A stretch of 64,000 nt of DNA, from contig SVMX01000002.1 in NCBI GenBank assembly GCA_015067175.1, positions 62,001-126,000 of the forward strand, given 5' to 3'. Of the stretch, positions 35,496 to 45,083 are shown in pieces (position 1 is the first letter of the stretch; each line of letters begins with the position of its first letter). Below the pieces are notes generated by a model. It ran no database searches, had not been told where the DNA came from, and saw only the letters and a list, made by a program, of their open reading frames with translations. This stretch comes from Oscillospiraceae bacterium. Lineage in GTDB: Bacteria; Bacillota; Clostridia; Oscillospirales; Ruminococcaceae. Both the position numbers and the translations under genes were made by a program.

Positions 35496-36175
35496 TACTT
35501 ACTCTCCTCCTTTCCGTCATTGGAGGAGCAGCCGCCTGCGCAGCCCTCTTTATTGGGACAAGCCGCACAGCCTGCCGCAGCCGGAGCAGTGCGCTTCGAT
35601 ATCTTGTTCACCAGTGCGATAACACAGCCTAACACAAAGAAGCCGCCCGCGGGATAAATGAAGATAGCCATAGGCTCCATAAACTCAGGACGAAGCTGAA
35701 GTCCGAACCATGTGCCGTTACCGAATATCTCTCTTACAGAGCTTACCGCAAGCATTGCAAGCGTGAAGCCTACGCCCATTCCAAGACCGTCAAGGACGGA
35801 GGCTGCAGCGTTGTTCTTGCTCGCAAACATCTCTGCACGTCCGAGAATGATACAGTTTACAGTGATAAGCGGCAGGAAAATACCCAGTGCGTCATATATA
35901 TCGGGCAGCGCTGCTTTTAAGATAAAGCCTGCGACGGTAACAAATCCCGCGATAATAACTATGTATGCAGGAAGTCTTACCTGCGACGGTATCACCTTTT
36001 TCAGCAGCGAAATAACAAGGTTTGAGCAGATCAGAACAAATGTCGCGGCAGCGCCCATTCCGATAGCATTTGAAGCCGATACTGTTATCGCAAGCGTCGG
36101 ACACATTCCAAGCAGCGATACGAGGGTAGGGTTTTCCTTGATAAGACCTTTTGTAAACTCGCTCATGTAGCTCAT
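35495..36175 (-). CDS. rnfE: Rnf complex membrane subunit RnfE
   Basis: A 226-residue paralogue of RnfA. N-terminal KENPTLVSLLGMCPTLAI (about 13-30) carries the conserved Cys. The C-terminus is extended by a Cys-rich tail (GCAACPNKEGCAGGC), which is seen in some Clostridia and may bind metal or a cluster. GGAGGTG is well spaced before the ATG at 36175, which overlaps the end of rnfG. Confidence 0.95.
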   Translation of the reverse strand: MSYMSEFTKGLIKENPTLVSLLGMCPTLAITVSASNAIGMGAAATFVLICSNLVISLLKKVIPSQVRLPAYIVIIAGFVTVAGFILKAALPDIYDALGIFLPLITVNCIILGRAEMFASKNNAAASVLDGLGMGVGFTLAMLAVSSVREIFGNGTWFGLQLRPEFMEPMAIFIYPAGGFFVLGCVIALVNKISKRTAPAAAGCAACPNKEGCAGGCSSNDGKEESK

Positions 36176-36783
36176 TCGGCTTCACCTCCCCCGTCAGTAT
36201 TAAAATTCACCTGCTGTACACAGAGATGATAAGCCTCCAGTGCGATATTCACAGCCTTTGCAACACCCTTTGAGGAATATGTCGCGCCTGTCACAGCCTG
36301 AATCTCGCCGTCATTCTTAGGCTCAGCGGTAACGATCGTAACTGGCTTATCATAACCCTTGAATTGCTCAAGGTAATCGGGAGCAGCGGTCTTAGTACCG
36401 AGATTTGGCGTTTCCTCACCTGTGGATACAACAGCCACGCCTGCAACAGCACCCTTATCTACGCCGACAAGCAGAGTATAGCCCTCCTTGTAGCCCTTGA
36501 CGGTGACCTCGAATGCAAGCACTCCGTCATTCTTTTTTATCACCTTTGTGACACGCGAAAGGTCTTCATAGTCAGAAGCCTCAAACGCAGGCTGCCACAC
36601 TTCGGCAGAAACTACGGAATAGTCCTCCTCGGTGCCGCCGTAAACAGATATCACCGCAGCCGCCTGTTTTTTAGTAAGTACGTTTGACGTATCAACATAA
36701 GTGATATTGTAAGTTATAATGACCAGTGCCGAAACTATCGCTGCGATAGCCGCAAGCACCAGTGCGGGTTTAAATCTGCTCAC
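36172..36783 (-). CDS. rnfG: Rnf complex FMN-binding subunit RnfG
   Basis: A 203-residue protein with an N-terminal membrane segment and an FMN-binding domain. The covalent flavinylation site VTGATYSSKG (Thr of the [S/T]GA[T] motif) is present near residues 164-173. It passes electrons between RnfD and the rest of the complex on the outer face. A flavin transferase (ApbE) would be needed and is not in the window. Confidence 0.94.
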   Translation of the reverse strand: MSRFKPALVLAAIAAIVSALVIITYNITYVDTSNVLTKKQAAAVISVYGGTEEDYSVVSAEVWQPAFEASDYEDLSRVTKVIKKNDGVLAFEVTVKGYKEGYTLLVGVDKGAVAGVAVVSTGEETPNLGTKTAAPDYLEQFKGYDKPVTIVTAEPKNDGEIQAVTGATYSSKGVAKAVNIALEAYHLCVQQVNFNTDGGGEAE

Positions 36784-37730
36784 TTCTTTGCCTCCCTCTT
36801 TGCCCCGAATGCTCTCGGAACAGTAATTTTATCTATGTAGGGAGTAAGAATATTCATCAGAAGTATCGCATACGACACACCCTCGGGCAGTGACGCAAAC
36901 TCTCTTATTGCGAATGTAAGCACTCCGCAGCCAATGCCGAAAACAAGCTTTCCCATGCTCGTCAGCGGAGTTGTGGAATAATCCGTTGCCATGAAGATAG
37001 CGCCAAGCATAAGACCGCCAGACATTACACTGTACAGCATAGCGGTAGGATCGCCGCCGTTTGCTACAAGCGACAGCACCGCAACCGTACCAATAAATGC
37101 ACATGGAGTTACAGGAGAAATTATCTTTCTCACAACAAGATATACACCGCCGATAAGAAGCGCAATCACACAGGTCTCACCCGTACAGCCAAGTCTTACG
37201 CCGAAAAGCATATCAACAAGCTGTGGCATCTGCTCAGGCGGCGCTGTGAGCGGCGTTGCCGATGTAACAGCGTCAGCGGCCGCGCCCTGATAAGCAAACG
37301 GCGCAGTCCATGTCGTCATCGCTGAGGAAAACGACAGCATAAGCACTATTCTAGCCGTAACAGCGGGATTTGCAAAGTTCTGTCCTATGCCGCCGAACAG
37401 CATTTTAACTATCACGATGGCAACAAAACAGCCGATAACAGCCATATATATCGGGATATCAACAGGAAGATTGAACGCAAGCAGCATTCCTGTTACGATA
37501 GCCGAACGATCTGAGGTTGTGCGGCTTTTTTTAGTTATGATACAAAACAGCCACTCAAACAGCACACAGCACGCACAGCATATCAAAGTAAGCAGAAGCG
37601 CGCGAACGCCGAACAGCACTACCGCCGCGATAAGCGCAGGACACAGCGCGATTATAACATCAAGCATAATGCTGCGTGTGGTAACGCTGCTTCGGATATG
37701 AGGTGACGGCTCAACGATCATTTTTTGCAT
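36780..37730 (-). CDS. rnfD: Rnf complex membrane subunit RnfD
   Basis: A 316-residue protein with about eight to ten membrane segments and the covalent FMN region FMATDYSTTPLTS. The correct start is the ATG at 37730 (GAGAGGTGG upstream, N-terminus PSPHIRSS typical of RnfD); the longer open frame from 37967 is antisense-free run-up inside rnfC. The start lies 20 bp inside the end of rnfC. Confidence 0.93.
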   Translation of the reverse strand: MQKMIVEPSPHIRSSVTTRSIMLDVIIALCPALIAAVVLFGVRALLLTLICCACCVLFEWLFCIITKKSRTTSDRSAIVTGMLLAFNLPVDIPIYMAVIGCFVAIVIVKMLFGGIGQNFANPAVTARIVLMLSFSSAMTTWTAPFAYQGAAADAVTSATPLTAPPEQMPQLVDMLFGVRLGCTGETCVIALLIGGVYLVVRKIISPVTPCAFIGTVAVLSLVANGGDPTAMLYSVMSGGLMLGAIFMATDYSTTPLTSMGKLVFGIGCGVLTFAIREFASLPEGVSYAILLMNILTPYIDKITVPRAFGAKREAKK

Positions 37731-39183
37731 TGGTGCCACCTCTCTTTCCCTTTTTTGCCGATTTCTTTGCTGCGGGCTTTGCGCCGGCCTTATCAGCCTT
37801 TGCCGTAGGCTTTGTGTCAGCTTTTTCAGACTTATCGTCAGTCTTTTCAGACTTTGCCGCAGGCTTAGCTGCCGCCTTTGCCTCCTCGTTGCGCAGAAAA
37901 TCCTTAGCAAGCTGATTTTTCTCGGCAAGCGAGCGCTTCGCAGGGCATACATAGCTGCAAGAACCACAATTCATGCACAAACCAATCTTGTATTTTTTCA
38001 GCGCAGCAGCATCTCTGGCGTCATAAGCGTGCTCAAGCTCTGTCGGCATAAGATTCATCGGACACGCGCGCACGCATCTTCCGCAGCGTATACACGGCGA
38101 CTCCTTATATATCGGCGTATCGCTGAAAAGCAGCACCGCATTGTTTGTCTTTGACAGCGGAGTATCGGGGTCGAACGCGCACGCACCCATCATAGGTCCG
38201 CCCAGTATTATCTTATCGGGGTCTTTATAAAGGCTCGCACCCGCAACAACGTCATGCAGCAGCGTTCCGACAGATACCATGAAATTAGTAGGAGCGTTGA
38301 CAATGTTTCCATCAACGGTTATCCTGCGCTTTATCAGCGGCATTCCCGTTCTGATATAGCTGTGGATAAAGCCCGCTGTGGACACGTTTATCACAACACA
38401 GCCAACGTCGGACGGCAGACCACCCTCTTTTACAGTTCTGCCTGTGAGAGTATGCACCAGCACCTTTTCAGCGCCCTGAGGATACGCCATTGGAAGCTTT
38501 ACTACTTTTATCGCGGGAATTGGCGCAGTAAGCTTTTGAAGCTTTTCAATAGCCTCAGGCTTATCCTCCTCAATACCGATAATTGCACGCGGTATCTCAA
38601 GATTTTTCATGATAAGCTTTATTCCGCGCAGTACAGCGTCGGCATTTTCGATAAGCTCACGAAAATCCGAGGTTATGTACGGCTCGCACTCAGCGCCGTT
38701 TACGATAAGCGTGTCTATATTCACTTTCTGCGGGTCATAAGCGAGCTTCACATGAGTAGGGAAGCCTGCGCCGCCAAGCCCTACAGCGCCGCTTTCGCGC
38801 ACCGCTTTGATAAAGTCCTCGCGCGAATTTACCACAGGAGGCTTTATCTCAGACGAAAGCTGCATACGGTTGTCGCTTTCTATCACAACGGTCTTGCACA
38901 TTCTGCCGTTGAGCGCAACGACTTCCTTTATCTCTTTAACAAATCCGCTGATACTTGAATGAACAGGCGCAGACATAAACGCCTCGCTGTCACCTATCTT
39001 CTCACCGACCTTGACATAATCCCCCGCTTGCACCAAAGGCTCGCACGGCGCGCCGATATGCTGCGACATACTTATCACAGCAACAGACGGCGGCTTCAGC
39101 TTGCGCGTGCCCTGCTCCGCGGAAGCATCATAATGCGGCAGCCGTATGGAATGAAGCCCAAACAATTTAAACAATCTATTCAC
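37711..39183 (-). CDS. rnfC: Rnf complex NADH-binding subunit RnfC
   Basis: A 490-residue peripheral subunit that carries the NADH and FMN sites and two 4Fe-4S clusters (CIRCGRCVRACP and CMNCGSCSYVCP). The glycine-rich GAVGLGGAGFPTHVK block is the flavin/NADH site. The last 60 residues form an unusual Lys/Ala-rich, low-complexity tail. First gene of rnfCDGEAB; AGGTG precedes the ATG. Confidence 0.95.
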   Translation of the reverse strand: MNRLFKLFGLHSIRLPHYDASAEQGTRKLKPPSVAVISMSQHIGAPCEPLVQAGDYVKVGEKIGDSEAFMSAPVHSSISGFVKEIKEVVALNGRMCKTVVIESDNRMQLSSEIKPPVVNSREDFIKAVRESGAVGLGGAGFPTHVKLAYDPQKVNIDTLIVNGAECEPYITSDFRELIENADAVLRGIKLIMKNLEIPRAIIGIEEDKPEAIEKLQKLTAPIPAIKVVKLPMAYPQGAEKVLVHTLTGRTVKEGGLPSDVGCVVINVSTAGFIHSYIRTGMPLIKRRITVDGNIVNAPTNFMVSVGTLLHDVVAGASLYKDPDKIILGGPMMGACAFDPDTPLSKTNNAVLLFSDTPIYKESPCIRCGRCVRACPMNLMPTELEHAYDARDAAALKKYKIGLCMNCGSCSYVCPAKRSLAEKNQLAKDFLRNEEAKAAAKPAAKSEKTDDKSEKADTKPTAKADKAGAKPAAKKSAKKGKRGGTNAKNDR

Positions 39184-39280
39184 CTACCGTTAAGTTAAAG
39201 CGAAGCAGACCCACCTGCTTGCTAATTATTTATCGAAATTCACAAAACACACCAAAACCAAAAGGCATGAATATATATAA

Positions 39281-39309
39281 ATTATACAACAAATCAAAGA
39301 AAAATGCAA
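39281..39309 (-). promoter_or_regulatory. Sigma-A promoter of rnfCDGEAB
   Basis: Minus strand: -35 TTGCAT (39304-39309), 17-bp spacer, -10 TATAAT (39281-39286). The leader of about 90 nt contains a small hairpin (AAGCAG/CTGCTT near 39200-39220). Confidence 0.8.
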
Positions 39310-39395
39310 TAGAATTTTGCAATTGTTGAAAAACTAACAAAGAATATTTTCAAAATCACCCGTATATAAATAAATACAAGCTTCGGGAGGTAATT

Positions 39396-40223
39396 ATGAA
39401 TAACCTAAAAACAATCCTGCAAGGTTTTATTGTCGGCTCAACTATGAGCATACCCGGAATAAGCGGCGGAACGGTCGCTATAATACTCGGAATATACAAC
39501 AAACTGCTAGACAGCGCAGGCAATATATTCAAAGACTTTAAAAAATCGGCTGTATTTCTGCTTTGCTTTGCCCTTGGCGGCGGAATAGGTATACTTACAG
39601 CCGCCCGTGTTCTTACTTTTCTGTTCACAACGCCCGCCGAGCTGCCGCTGAAATTCGCTTTTCTCGGAGCCGCAGCAGGCTGTATTCCACCAATAATGAA
39701 ACGCTCGCAAATGCTTCCGCTGACGCCGAAAAAGCTTCTCCTGCTGACAATGGGACTTGCAGTCGCCGCGCTGTTTGCAAGGATACCGCAAGGTGCTTTT
39801 TCCGAGCAAGGCGGTTTTGTATCTGAAATAATCGCAGGGATTATCCTTTCGGTCGCACTGGTGCTTCCGGGAATCTCAGCGTCACAAATGCTGCTTATGC
39901 TTGGAATGTACGACAGGGCTATGCTCAGCATAGCAAACGGAGATTTTATTTCGCTTGTTCCGCTGTGCATAGGACTTGCCGTGGGAATATTCCTCACCGC
40001 AAAGGCGTTGAGTGCACTGCTCAAGCGCTTCGACGGAATTTATATAATTATACTTGGTTTTGTGCTTTTTTCGCTCACGGAGCTTGTTCCGCAATGGAAC
40101 AACATAGGAGAGCTTGCAATAGGCGCTGTATGCTTTTGCGCAGGTTTTATAGCCGCGACCTTGCTCAATAAAAAGGAAAATGCACAAACCAAACCTCATG
40201 ATATTGTGCATAATATCAATTGA
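39396..40223 (+). CDS. popT: DUF368 membrane protein, probable undecaprenyl-phosphate translocase
   Basis: A 275-residue integral membrane protein with two related halves. Signatures are GSTMSIPGISGGTVAIILG near the N-terminus and its counterpart LVLPGISASQMLLMLGMYD in the second half. DUF368 proteins (PopT) have been reported to return undecaprenyl phosphate across the membrane for reuse in cell-wall synthesis; the assignment here is by family only. GGGAGG stands before the ATG. The 3' end overlaps the promoter region of the next gene. Confidence 0.85.
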   Translation: MNNLKTILQGFIVGSTMSIPGISGGTVAIILGIYNKLLDSAGNIFKDFKKSAVFLLCFALGGGIGILTAARVLTFLFTTPAELPLKFAFLGAAAGCIPPIMKRSQMLPLTPKKLLLLTMGLAVAALFARIPQGAFSEQGGFVSEIIAGIILSVALVLPGISASQMLLMLGMYDRAMLSIANGDFISLVPLCIGLAVGIFLTAKALSALLKRFDGIYIIILGFVLFSLTELVPQWNNIGELAIGAVCFCAGFIAATLLNKKENAQTKPHDIVHNIN

Positions 40224-40248
40224 CATATACAATATATTGATGTATAAT
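40220..40248 (+). promoter_or_regulatory. Consensus promoter with an NrdR-like box in its spacer
   Basis: TTGACA (40220-40225), 17-bp spacer, TATAAT (40243-40248). The spacer contains CAATATATTG (40230-40239), a perfect palindrome that fits the core CWATATATWG of the NrdR box. A degenerate second copy, CATGATATTG, lies at 40197-40206. Confidence 0.7.
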
Positions 40249-40287
40249 TGAATTATCCACAACAGCTATGCATGAGGTAAAAAAACT

Positions 40288-40557
40288 ATGATAGAGATAA
40301 ACGTAACAAACGGAACACTGCCGCAGCGCGAGATAGACGCCTATGTTGAGGCTGCGCTGAAAAAATTCCCGAACAAGACTATAACCGCAATAGATTTTGA
40401 AGTTGACGGCGAATATGTCAACTGCGCATATCACTTTGCGACCGAGCCATTCCAGCGTATCCGCAGAATAACAGGCTACCTTGTGGGTACTCTCGACCGT
40501 TTCAATAACGCCAAGCGCTTTGAAGAGGCTGACCGCGTAAAGCATACAGCCAACTAA
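40288..40557 (+). CDS. Stand-alone protein resembling the glycyl-radical C-terminus of anaerobic ribonucleotide reductase
   Basis: An 89-residue protein. Residues 59-86 (RRITGYLVGT...RFNNAKRFEE..DRVKH) follow the spacing of the C-terminal radical loop of class III ribonucleotide reductase NrdD, as I remember it from E. coli (RRVCGYLG, then FNAGK.EE...RVKH); Gly63 would be the radical position. The NrdD catalytic barrel and the zinc Cys pairs are absent, and residues 1-55 match nothing I recognise. It could be a radical spare part, as GrcA is for pyruvate formate-lyase, or a domain reused for another purpose. A consensus promoter with an NrdR-like box controls it. The ribosome site is weak (GAGGT, 40273-40277). 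Confidence 0.7.
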   Translation: MIEINVTNGTLPQREIDAYVEAALKKFPNKTITAIDFEVDGEYVNCAYHFATEPFQRIRRITGYLVGTLDRFNNAKRFEEADRVKHTAN

Positions 40558-40574
40558 AACGAGTTTAAACATAA

Positions 40575-40602
40575 AAAAGCGAGGACACATATCCTCGCTT
40601 TT
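40575..40602. terminator. Bidirectional terminator between the radical-loop protein gene and the ABC transporter
   Basis: Perfect stem AAAAGCGAGGA (40575-40585) / TCCTCGCTTTT (40592-40602) with a 6-nt loop, T-rich on both strands. Confidence 0.9.
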
Positions 40603-40606
40603 ATTT

Positions 40607-41332
40607 TTACAGCACTTTTGAAAGAAACTCTTTCAAACGCGGGTTTTTGGGATTTGAGAAAAACTCCTCAGGCGGTGCGGATTCAACGATACCGCCGCCG
40701 TCCATAAACAGAACTCGCGAAGCCACTTCACGGGCAAAGCCCATCTCATGAGTAACGACCACCATCGTCATGCCGTCCTCGGCAAGCTGCTTCATAAGCT
40801 CAAGCACCTCGCCTACCATTTCGGGGTCAAGCGCGGATGTAGGCTCGTCAAACAGCATTACATCGGGCTTCATAGCAAGCGAGCGCGCTATCGCGATACG
40901 CTGCTTCTGGCCGCCCGAAAGCTGGTTCGGATACGCTTCAGCCTTTTCAAACAGTCCTACCTTTTTCAGCAGCTCGTCGGCAAGCTCGTCAGCCTCCTGC
41001 TGCGTCATCAGCTTCAGCTTTACAGGCGCAAGCGTGATGTTCTTTCTGATGGAAAGATGGGGGAACAGATGGAAATGCTGAAAAACCATACCCATCTTCT
41101 GTCTGAGCTTGTTCACTTCCTTGACGGAAGCCTTGGTTATATCCACATCTTCGAAGAATATCTCACCCGAGGTCGGCTTTTCAAGCAGGTTAAGACAGCG
41201 CAAAAACGTGCTCTTTCCCGAGCCTGACGGGCCGATGATAACTACCTTTTCGCCTTTTTCGATGGTTTCGCTTACGTTTCTGAGAACAGCAAGCTCACCA
41301 AAGGATTTATTAAGCCCCTTAACGCTTATCAT
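40607..41332 (-). CDS. glnQ: Polar amino acid ABC transporter, ATPase
   Basis: A 241-residue ATPase. Walker [12 protein letters not shown]-loop, signature [16 protein letters not shown], Walker [13 protein letters not shown], and VTHEMGFA are all of the GlnQ/HisP type. The ATG at 41332 lies 14 bp inside the permease gene end, with AGGAGG a little upstream; the longer frame from 41392 is not needed. Substrate is probably glutamine, glutamate, Arg or Cys; not determinable. Confidence 0.94.
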   Translation of the reverse strand: MISVKGLNKSFGELAVLRNVSETIEKGEKVVIIGPSGSGKSTFLRCLNLLEKPTSGEIFFEDVDITKASVKEVNKLRQKMGMVFQHFHLFPHLSIRKNITLAPVKLKLMTQQEADELADELLKKVGLFEKAEAYPNQLSGGQKQRIAIARSLAMKPDVMLFDEPTSALDPEMVGEVLELMKQLAEDGMTMVVVTHEMGFAREVASRVLFMDGGGIVESAPPEEFFSNPKNPRLKEFLSKVL

Positions 41333-42080
41333 TCTTAGCAAGCCTCCTCTCAAGTCTGCTGACAAGATGCGACAGCAGCATAACGATTGCAAGGTATATC
41401 AGTGCCACAGCGATAAGCGGCAGGAACGCATCGTATGTCTGGCTTCTTATGATATCGCCGCCCTTTGTCAGATCCTCAATTGCTATGTAGCCCGAAACGG
41501 ACGTTTCTTTCAGCAAAACTATAAACTCGTTTGCGAGCGCGGGAAGCACGTTCTTAAACGCCTGCGGCAAAATAATGCTTACCATGGTCTGAGTATAGCT
41601 GAATCCAAGACTGGAGCCTGCCTCAAACTGACCGTTATCAATGGACATGATACCCGAACGAACTATCTCCGCAACATACGCGCCCGAGTTAAGTCCGAAA
41701 GCAAGCACAGCAACAAATATCTTGTCGATATTTACCGAGCCGAAAATAACGAAGTAGATTATAAGAAGCTGAACGACAACAGGCGTTCCTCTGATAACAG
41801 TAAGATACACCTTGCAAATTCCGTTCAAGATCTTAAATCTGCCTGTTTTATCGTGAGTAGCGCGAATAATTGCCACCACAAAGCCCAACAGCAAGCCGAT
41901 AAGTAACGCAAACAGTGTAATCAGCAGCGTGCTGCCAAGACCTTTTACAAGATACAGCCAACGGTCGTCCACAACAAAGTTTTCGTAAAGAGAATCACCG
42001 ATGCCTGCGAAAAATTCCCCCACTGCGTCCAAAAATCCGCCATGTGCCTCAGCGGTCTCCGCAATTGCAGAAGCGTCCAA
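41319..42080 (-). CDS. glnP: Polar amino acid ABC transporter, permease
   Basis: About 253 residues of the HisM/GlnP family with a periplasm-facing amphipathic N-terminus, then membrane segments and the EAA-type loop [21 protein letters not shown]. No ATG is available; I choose the TTG at 42080 because AAAGGA stands 9 nt before it, whereas the first TTG (42098) has no ribosome site. Downstream of glnH beyond a leaky terminator. Confidence 0.85.
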   Translation of the reverse strand: MDASAIAETAEAHGGFLDAVGEFFAGIGDSLYENFVVDDRWLYLVKGLGSTLLITLFALLIGLLLGFVVAIIRATHDKTGRFKILNGICKVYLTVIRGTPVVVQLLIIYFVIFGSVNIDKIFVAVLAFGLNSGAYVAEIVRSGIMSIDNGQFEAGSSLGFSYTQTMVSIILPQAFKNVLPALANEFIVLLKETSVSGYIAIEDLTKGGDIIRSQTYDAFLPLIAVALIYLAIVMLLSHLVSRLERRLAKNDKR

Positions 42081-42099
42081 AAAAACACATCCTTTCAAG

Positions 42100-42132
42100 C
42101 AAAACCGCCGTAGGTCAAACCACTGCGGCGGT
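42100..42132 (-). terminator. Hairpin between the binding-protein and permease genes
   Basis: ACCGCCG / CGGCGGT stem (42126-42132 with 42104-42110), extended with CC/GG pairs, followed by only TTTTG. A weak terminator here would lower permease and ATPase expression relative to the binding protein. Confidence 0.6.
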
Positions 42133-42140
42133 CATATTTA

Positions 42141-42926
42141 TTACTTTGCTCTTACGATTATTACCTGTGTAGCGGTAGTGTAGGAGTCGGAGAAGTCAAT
42201 GTTCTTCAGACGATCCTCAGTAACCGTCATACCGGCAGCGCCTACATGAGCCTTGCCCGAAGATACGGCAGTGATGATGGAATCGAAATCCATATTCTCG
42301 ATTTCAAGCTGATAGCCAAGCTTATCGCATACAGCGCGCATCATATCAACGTCAAAACCTACTACCTCGCCGTTCTCAACCAGCTCATAGGGAGGGAACT
42401 GCGCGTTTGTTGCCATAATAAGAGTGCCGTTGGGATACTCGATACCCTCGGGAGAAACGTAAGGGTGGCTGCCCTTTTCATCGCCTATCCAGTTTGCGGC
42501 GATGGTATCCATAGTGCCGTCAGCCTTAAGCTCAGCAAGTGCTGTGTTGATAGCGTCTGTCAGCTCTGTGTTGCCCTTTTTGATAGCAATAGCGTATTCC
42601 TCAGTGATAAACTCCTCGTCGAGGATCTTCAGATCGCTGTTCTTGGAAACGAACACCTTTGCAGGCTCGTTATCGATAATAACAGCGTCTACCTTGCCCT
42701 GCTTCAGAGCCTGAACAGCATCAGCACCGCTCTTATAGCGCTCTATCTTAGCGTCCTCTACCTCGTCCTCAGCATAGATATCGCCTGTTGTGCCAAGCTG
42801 AACTCCTATGGTCTTACCTGTAAGATCGGCAACAGAGAACACTTCGTTGGGCTTTACGCTGCTGCAGCCTGCGCATACAGCAGCTGCCATGATAACTGCT
42901 GCAAATGCAGATAATACTTTTTTCAT
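42141..42926 (-). CDS. glnH: Polar amino acid ABC transporter, substrate-binding lipoprotein
   Basis: A 261-residue family 3 solute-binding protein with a lipobox VCAGC (Cys21). Typical blocks are GKTIGVQLGTTGDIYAED and GFDVDMMRAVCDKLGY. It binds the amino acid outside the membrane and delivers it to the permease. AAAGGTG precedes the ATG. First gene of the transporter operon. Confidence 0.92.
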   Translation of the reverse strand: MKKVLSAFAAVIMAAAVCAGCSSVKPNEVFSVADLTGKTIGVQLGTTGDIYAEDEVEDAKIERYKSGADAVQALKQGKVDAVIIDNEPAKVFVSKNSDLKILDEEFITEEYAIAIKKGNTELTDAINTALAELKADGTMDTIAANWIGDEKGSHPYVSPEGIEYPNGTLIMATNAQFPPYELVENGEVVGFDVDMMRAVCDKLGYQLEIENMDFDSIITAVSSGKAHVGAAGMTVTEDRLKNIDFSDSYTTATQVIIVRAK

Positions 42927-42975
42927 TATGTTTCACCTTTCCTTTGTATTGTTACTTATTATCAAAGCTTTTTCT

Positions 42976-43005
42976 ATTATATCATATATCGGCATATTAA
43001 GTCAA
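42976..43005 (-). promoter_or_regulatory. Sigma-A promoter of glnH-glnP-glnQ
   Basis: Minus strand: -35 TTGACT (43000-43005), 18-bp spacer, -10 TATAAT (42976-42981). Confidence 0.8.
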
Positions 43006-43017
43006 CACCTAAATCGA

Positions 43018-43049
43018 CAAAAAACAGCGGAGCATTCGGCTCCGCTGTT
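43018..43049 (-). terminator. Terminator after the chemotaxis receptor gene
   Basis: Perfect 11-bp stem AACAGCGGAGC / GCTCCGCTGTT (43023-43033 with 43039-43049), loop 5 nt, followed by TTTTTT on the minus strand. Confidence 0.92.
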
Positions 43050-43065
43050 GTGTTTTTGACGTTTC

Positions 43066-45042
43066 TTATCCCTCGGTCTTAAAGTGGGATACTGTATCGC
43101 TGAGAGAAACGGCAAGAGCGGAAAGTTCCTCGCTTGCGGCTGCGCTCTCCTCTGCTGTAGCAGTAGTGTTATGGATAGCCATATTAACGTTATCCATACC
43201 TGTAGAGATCTGCTCGATCGCAGCAGTCTGCTCTGCATTTGCCTGAGCGATACCCTCCATAACATCGGATATCTCTGCAACGCCGTTTACAATGCTGTCA
43301 AGCGCAGTAGAGGTTGTGCCCGCAAGATCTGCACCGCGGTTTACAGCCTCGATAGAACGGCTGATAAGCTCGCCTGTCTGCTTTGCTGCGTCAGCGGACT
43401 TACCTGCAAGGTTTCTTACCTCGTCAGCTACAACCGCGAAGCCCTTACCTGCTTCGCCTGCTCTTGCTGCCTCGATAGCGGCATTGAGCGCAAGAATATT
43501 TGTCTGGAATGCGATATCGTCGATGACCTTCATGATCTGCTCGATCTCCTTGGAGGAGGTCTCGATCTCACCGATAGCCTCAAGCATATCGCTCATGCTG
43601 CGAGAGCCTTCGGTAGCCTGATCATTGGTGTTGCGTACAGTTGCAAGAGCGCGAGTAACGTTCTCGTTGTTCTCCTCGGTCTTCTTTGCGATATCCATTA
43701 CCGTAGAAGTGATCTCCTCAACCGCAGCGGCCTGTGTAACAGCATTCTGAGAAAGCTGTGTAGAGCCTTCAGCAAGTTGGCTGGAGCCTTCCTTGACCTC
43801 ATAAGCGGAGCGCGATACTTCGCTCATGGTGTGGTTCATCTCAGTGCGGATAACATCAATAGATGTCTTGATCTCATTAAGCTCGCCTCTGTAGTCGACC
43901 TGTGTATCAACAGTGAAATCGCCGCCCGCCATCGCTGTGAGCACATTGCGAATATCACCGATACAGCCTGTCAGCGTAGATACCATCGAAGACATAGCTT
44001 CTGTCATATCCTGGATCTCACCGCCAATATTGGTAGAGGGCGCAGGGCTGGACAGATCGCCGTCAGCAAATGCGGAAAGTCTTTTTGCGGTCTGTGCAAT
44101 AGGATCGCAAATTCTTGTAACAAATCTTCTGATAATGATAAGTACTAAAATGGCAACCAAAACAGCAGCGCCGATGATGATTCCTGCAATAACATTAATA
44201 GTAGATGTAACGGGTGACCAAAGAGTAGCTACCGCAATGGACCAGCCCTCAGCACTATGGATAGGTGCATATCCTACAAAGTACTGCTGACCGTTTATCA
44301 CTACATGATCAGTAGCCTCATTATATGTAAGCATCTTCTCAGATAGCTTAGCAAGATCATTGTATTTAGGATCGAGATTTTCCTTATCCTTTAAATTGAT
44401 GAGAAGCGGAATAGTCTGCTCGTTGCTGGAAGCAATAGTCTGACCGTCCTTGTCGATAATGAACGCGATACCGCCCTCGCCGAAGCTTACATCGGCAAGC
44501 ACCTCGTTTATGATTTCAGTGGAAAGACCGCCGTATGCAAGATAGTCCTTGCCGCCTGCGCTGAAATACTTACCCATCATGATAGTGAGGGAGTTGTCAG
44601 TCATACGAAGCACAGGGCTTGAAATGTATGCATCCTTGTTCGCCATAGCGCTCTTAAAATAATCGCGCTGGGAAATATCTGTATCGTTCAAAGTCTTACC
44701 GTCTGCATAAGCAAGCGAAAAATCCTTGAATGTAGACAGCTCAGCGTACTTGTTGAGTATCGCCTTCTTATCGTCTACAGACACAGACTCGTCAGCGATA
44801 TCCTCGTTATGAGTCACAACATTGAACTGCTGCGAAAGATTGTCAATGAGGTTCTCGGTGTTTCTAGCATACGAATGAGCAAGAGATATTGCCTCATCGG
44901 TATAGTTGTTGTTATATGTCATGGTAAGCACTACAATAGCAATGACTGCCATTATAACAGCAACGATAACAATCGGGATAAGGGTAAGCCGTGTAAGTTT
45001 TCCCTTTAATCCGCCCTTGGTTTGTGATTTGAAAAAAGCCAT
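43066..45042 (-). CDS. Methyl-accepting chemotaxis protein
   Basis: A 658-residue receptor. In order: N-terminal membrane segment (about 15-37), an extracellular double-Cache-type sensor (to about 275), second membrane segment (about 283-310), HAMP, and the cytoplasmic signalling rod with the tip [19 protein letters not shown] and [13 protein letters not shown]. It would relay ligand binding to CheA/CheW. No flagellar or che gene lies in the window. AGGAGG precedes the ATG. Confidence 0.95.
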   Translation of the reverse strand: MAFFKSQTKGGLKGKLTRLTLIPIVIVAVIMAVIAIVVLTMTYNNNYTDEAISLAHSYARNTENLIDNLSQQFNVVTHNEDIADESVSVDDKKAILNKYAELSTFKDFSLAYADGKTLNDTDISQRDYFKSAMANKDAYISSPVLRMTDNSLTIMMGKYFSAGGKDYLAYGGLSTEIINEVLADVSFGEGGIAFIIDKDGQTIASSNEQTIPLLINLKDKENLDPKYNDLAKLSEKMLTYNEATDHVVINGQQYFVGYAPIHSAEGWSIAVATLWSPVTSTINVIAGIIIGAAVLVAILVLIIIRRFVTRICDPIAQTAKRLSAFADGDLSSPAPSTNIGGEIQDMTEAMSSMVSTLTGCIGDIRNVLTAMAGGDFTVDTQVDYRGELNEIKTSIDVIRTEMNHTMSEVSRSAYEVKEGSSQLAEGSTQLSQNAVTQAAAVEEITSTVMDIAKKTEENNENVTRALATVRNTNDQATEGSRSMSDMLEAIGEIETSSKEIEQIMKVIDDIAFQTNILALNAAIEAARAGEAGKGFAVVADEVRNLAGKSADAAKQTGELISRSIEAVNRGADLAGTTSTALDSIVNGVAEISDVMEGIAQANAEQTAAIEQISTGMDNVNMAIHNTTATAEESAAASEELSALAVSLSDTVSHFKTEG

Positions 45043-45061
45043 TTTAGACGCCTCCTAAATT

Positions 45062-45076
45062 ACGACAAACTGTCGT
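45062..45076. promoter_or_regulatory. Small dyad in the chemotaxis receptor leader
   Basis: ACGACA-AAC-TGTCGT is a perfect 6-bp dyad at about +8 of the transcript, between promoter and ribosome site. It could be an operator or an RNA hairpin. Confidence 0.4.
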
Positions 45077-45083
45077 TTTTCTA

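Noticed and set aside
36780-37967. A long N-terminal extension of RnfD.
   Set aside because: The extension is another frame of the rnfC Lys/Ala-rich tail; the ATG at 37730 has a ribosome site and the usual RnfD N-terminus.
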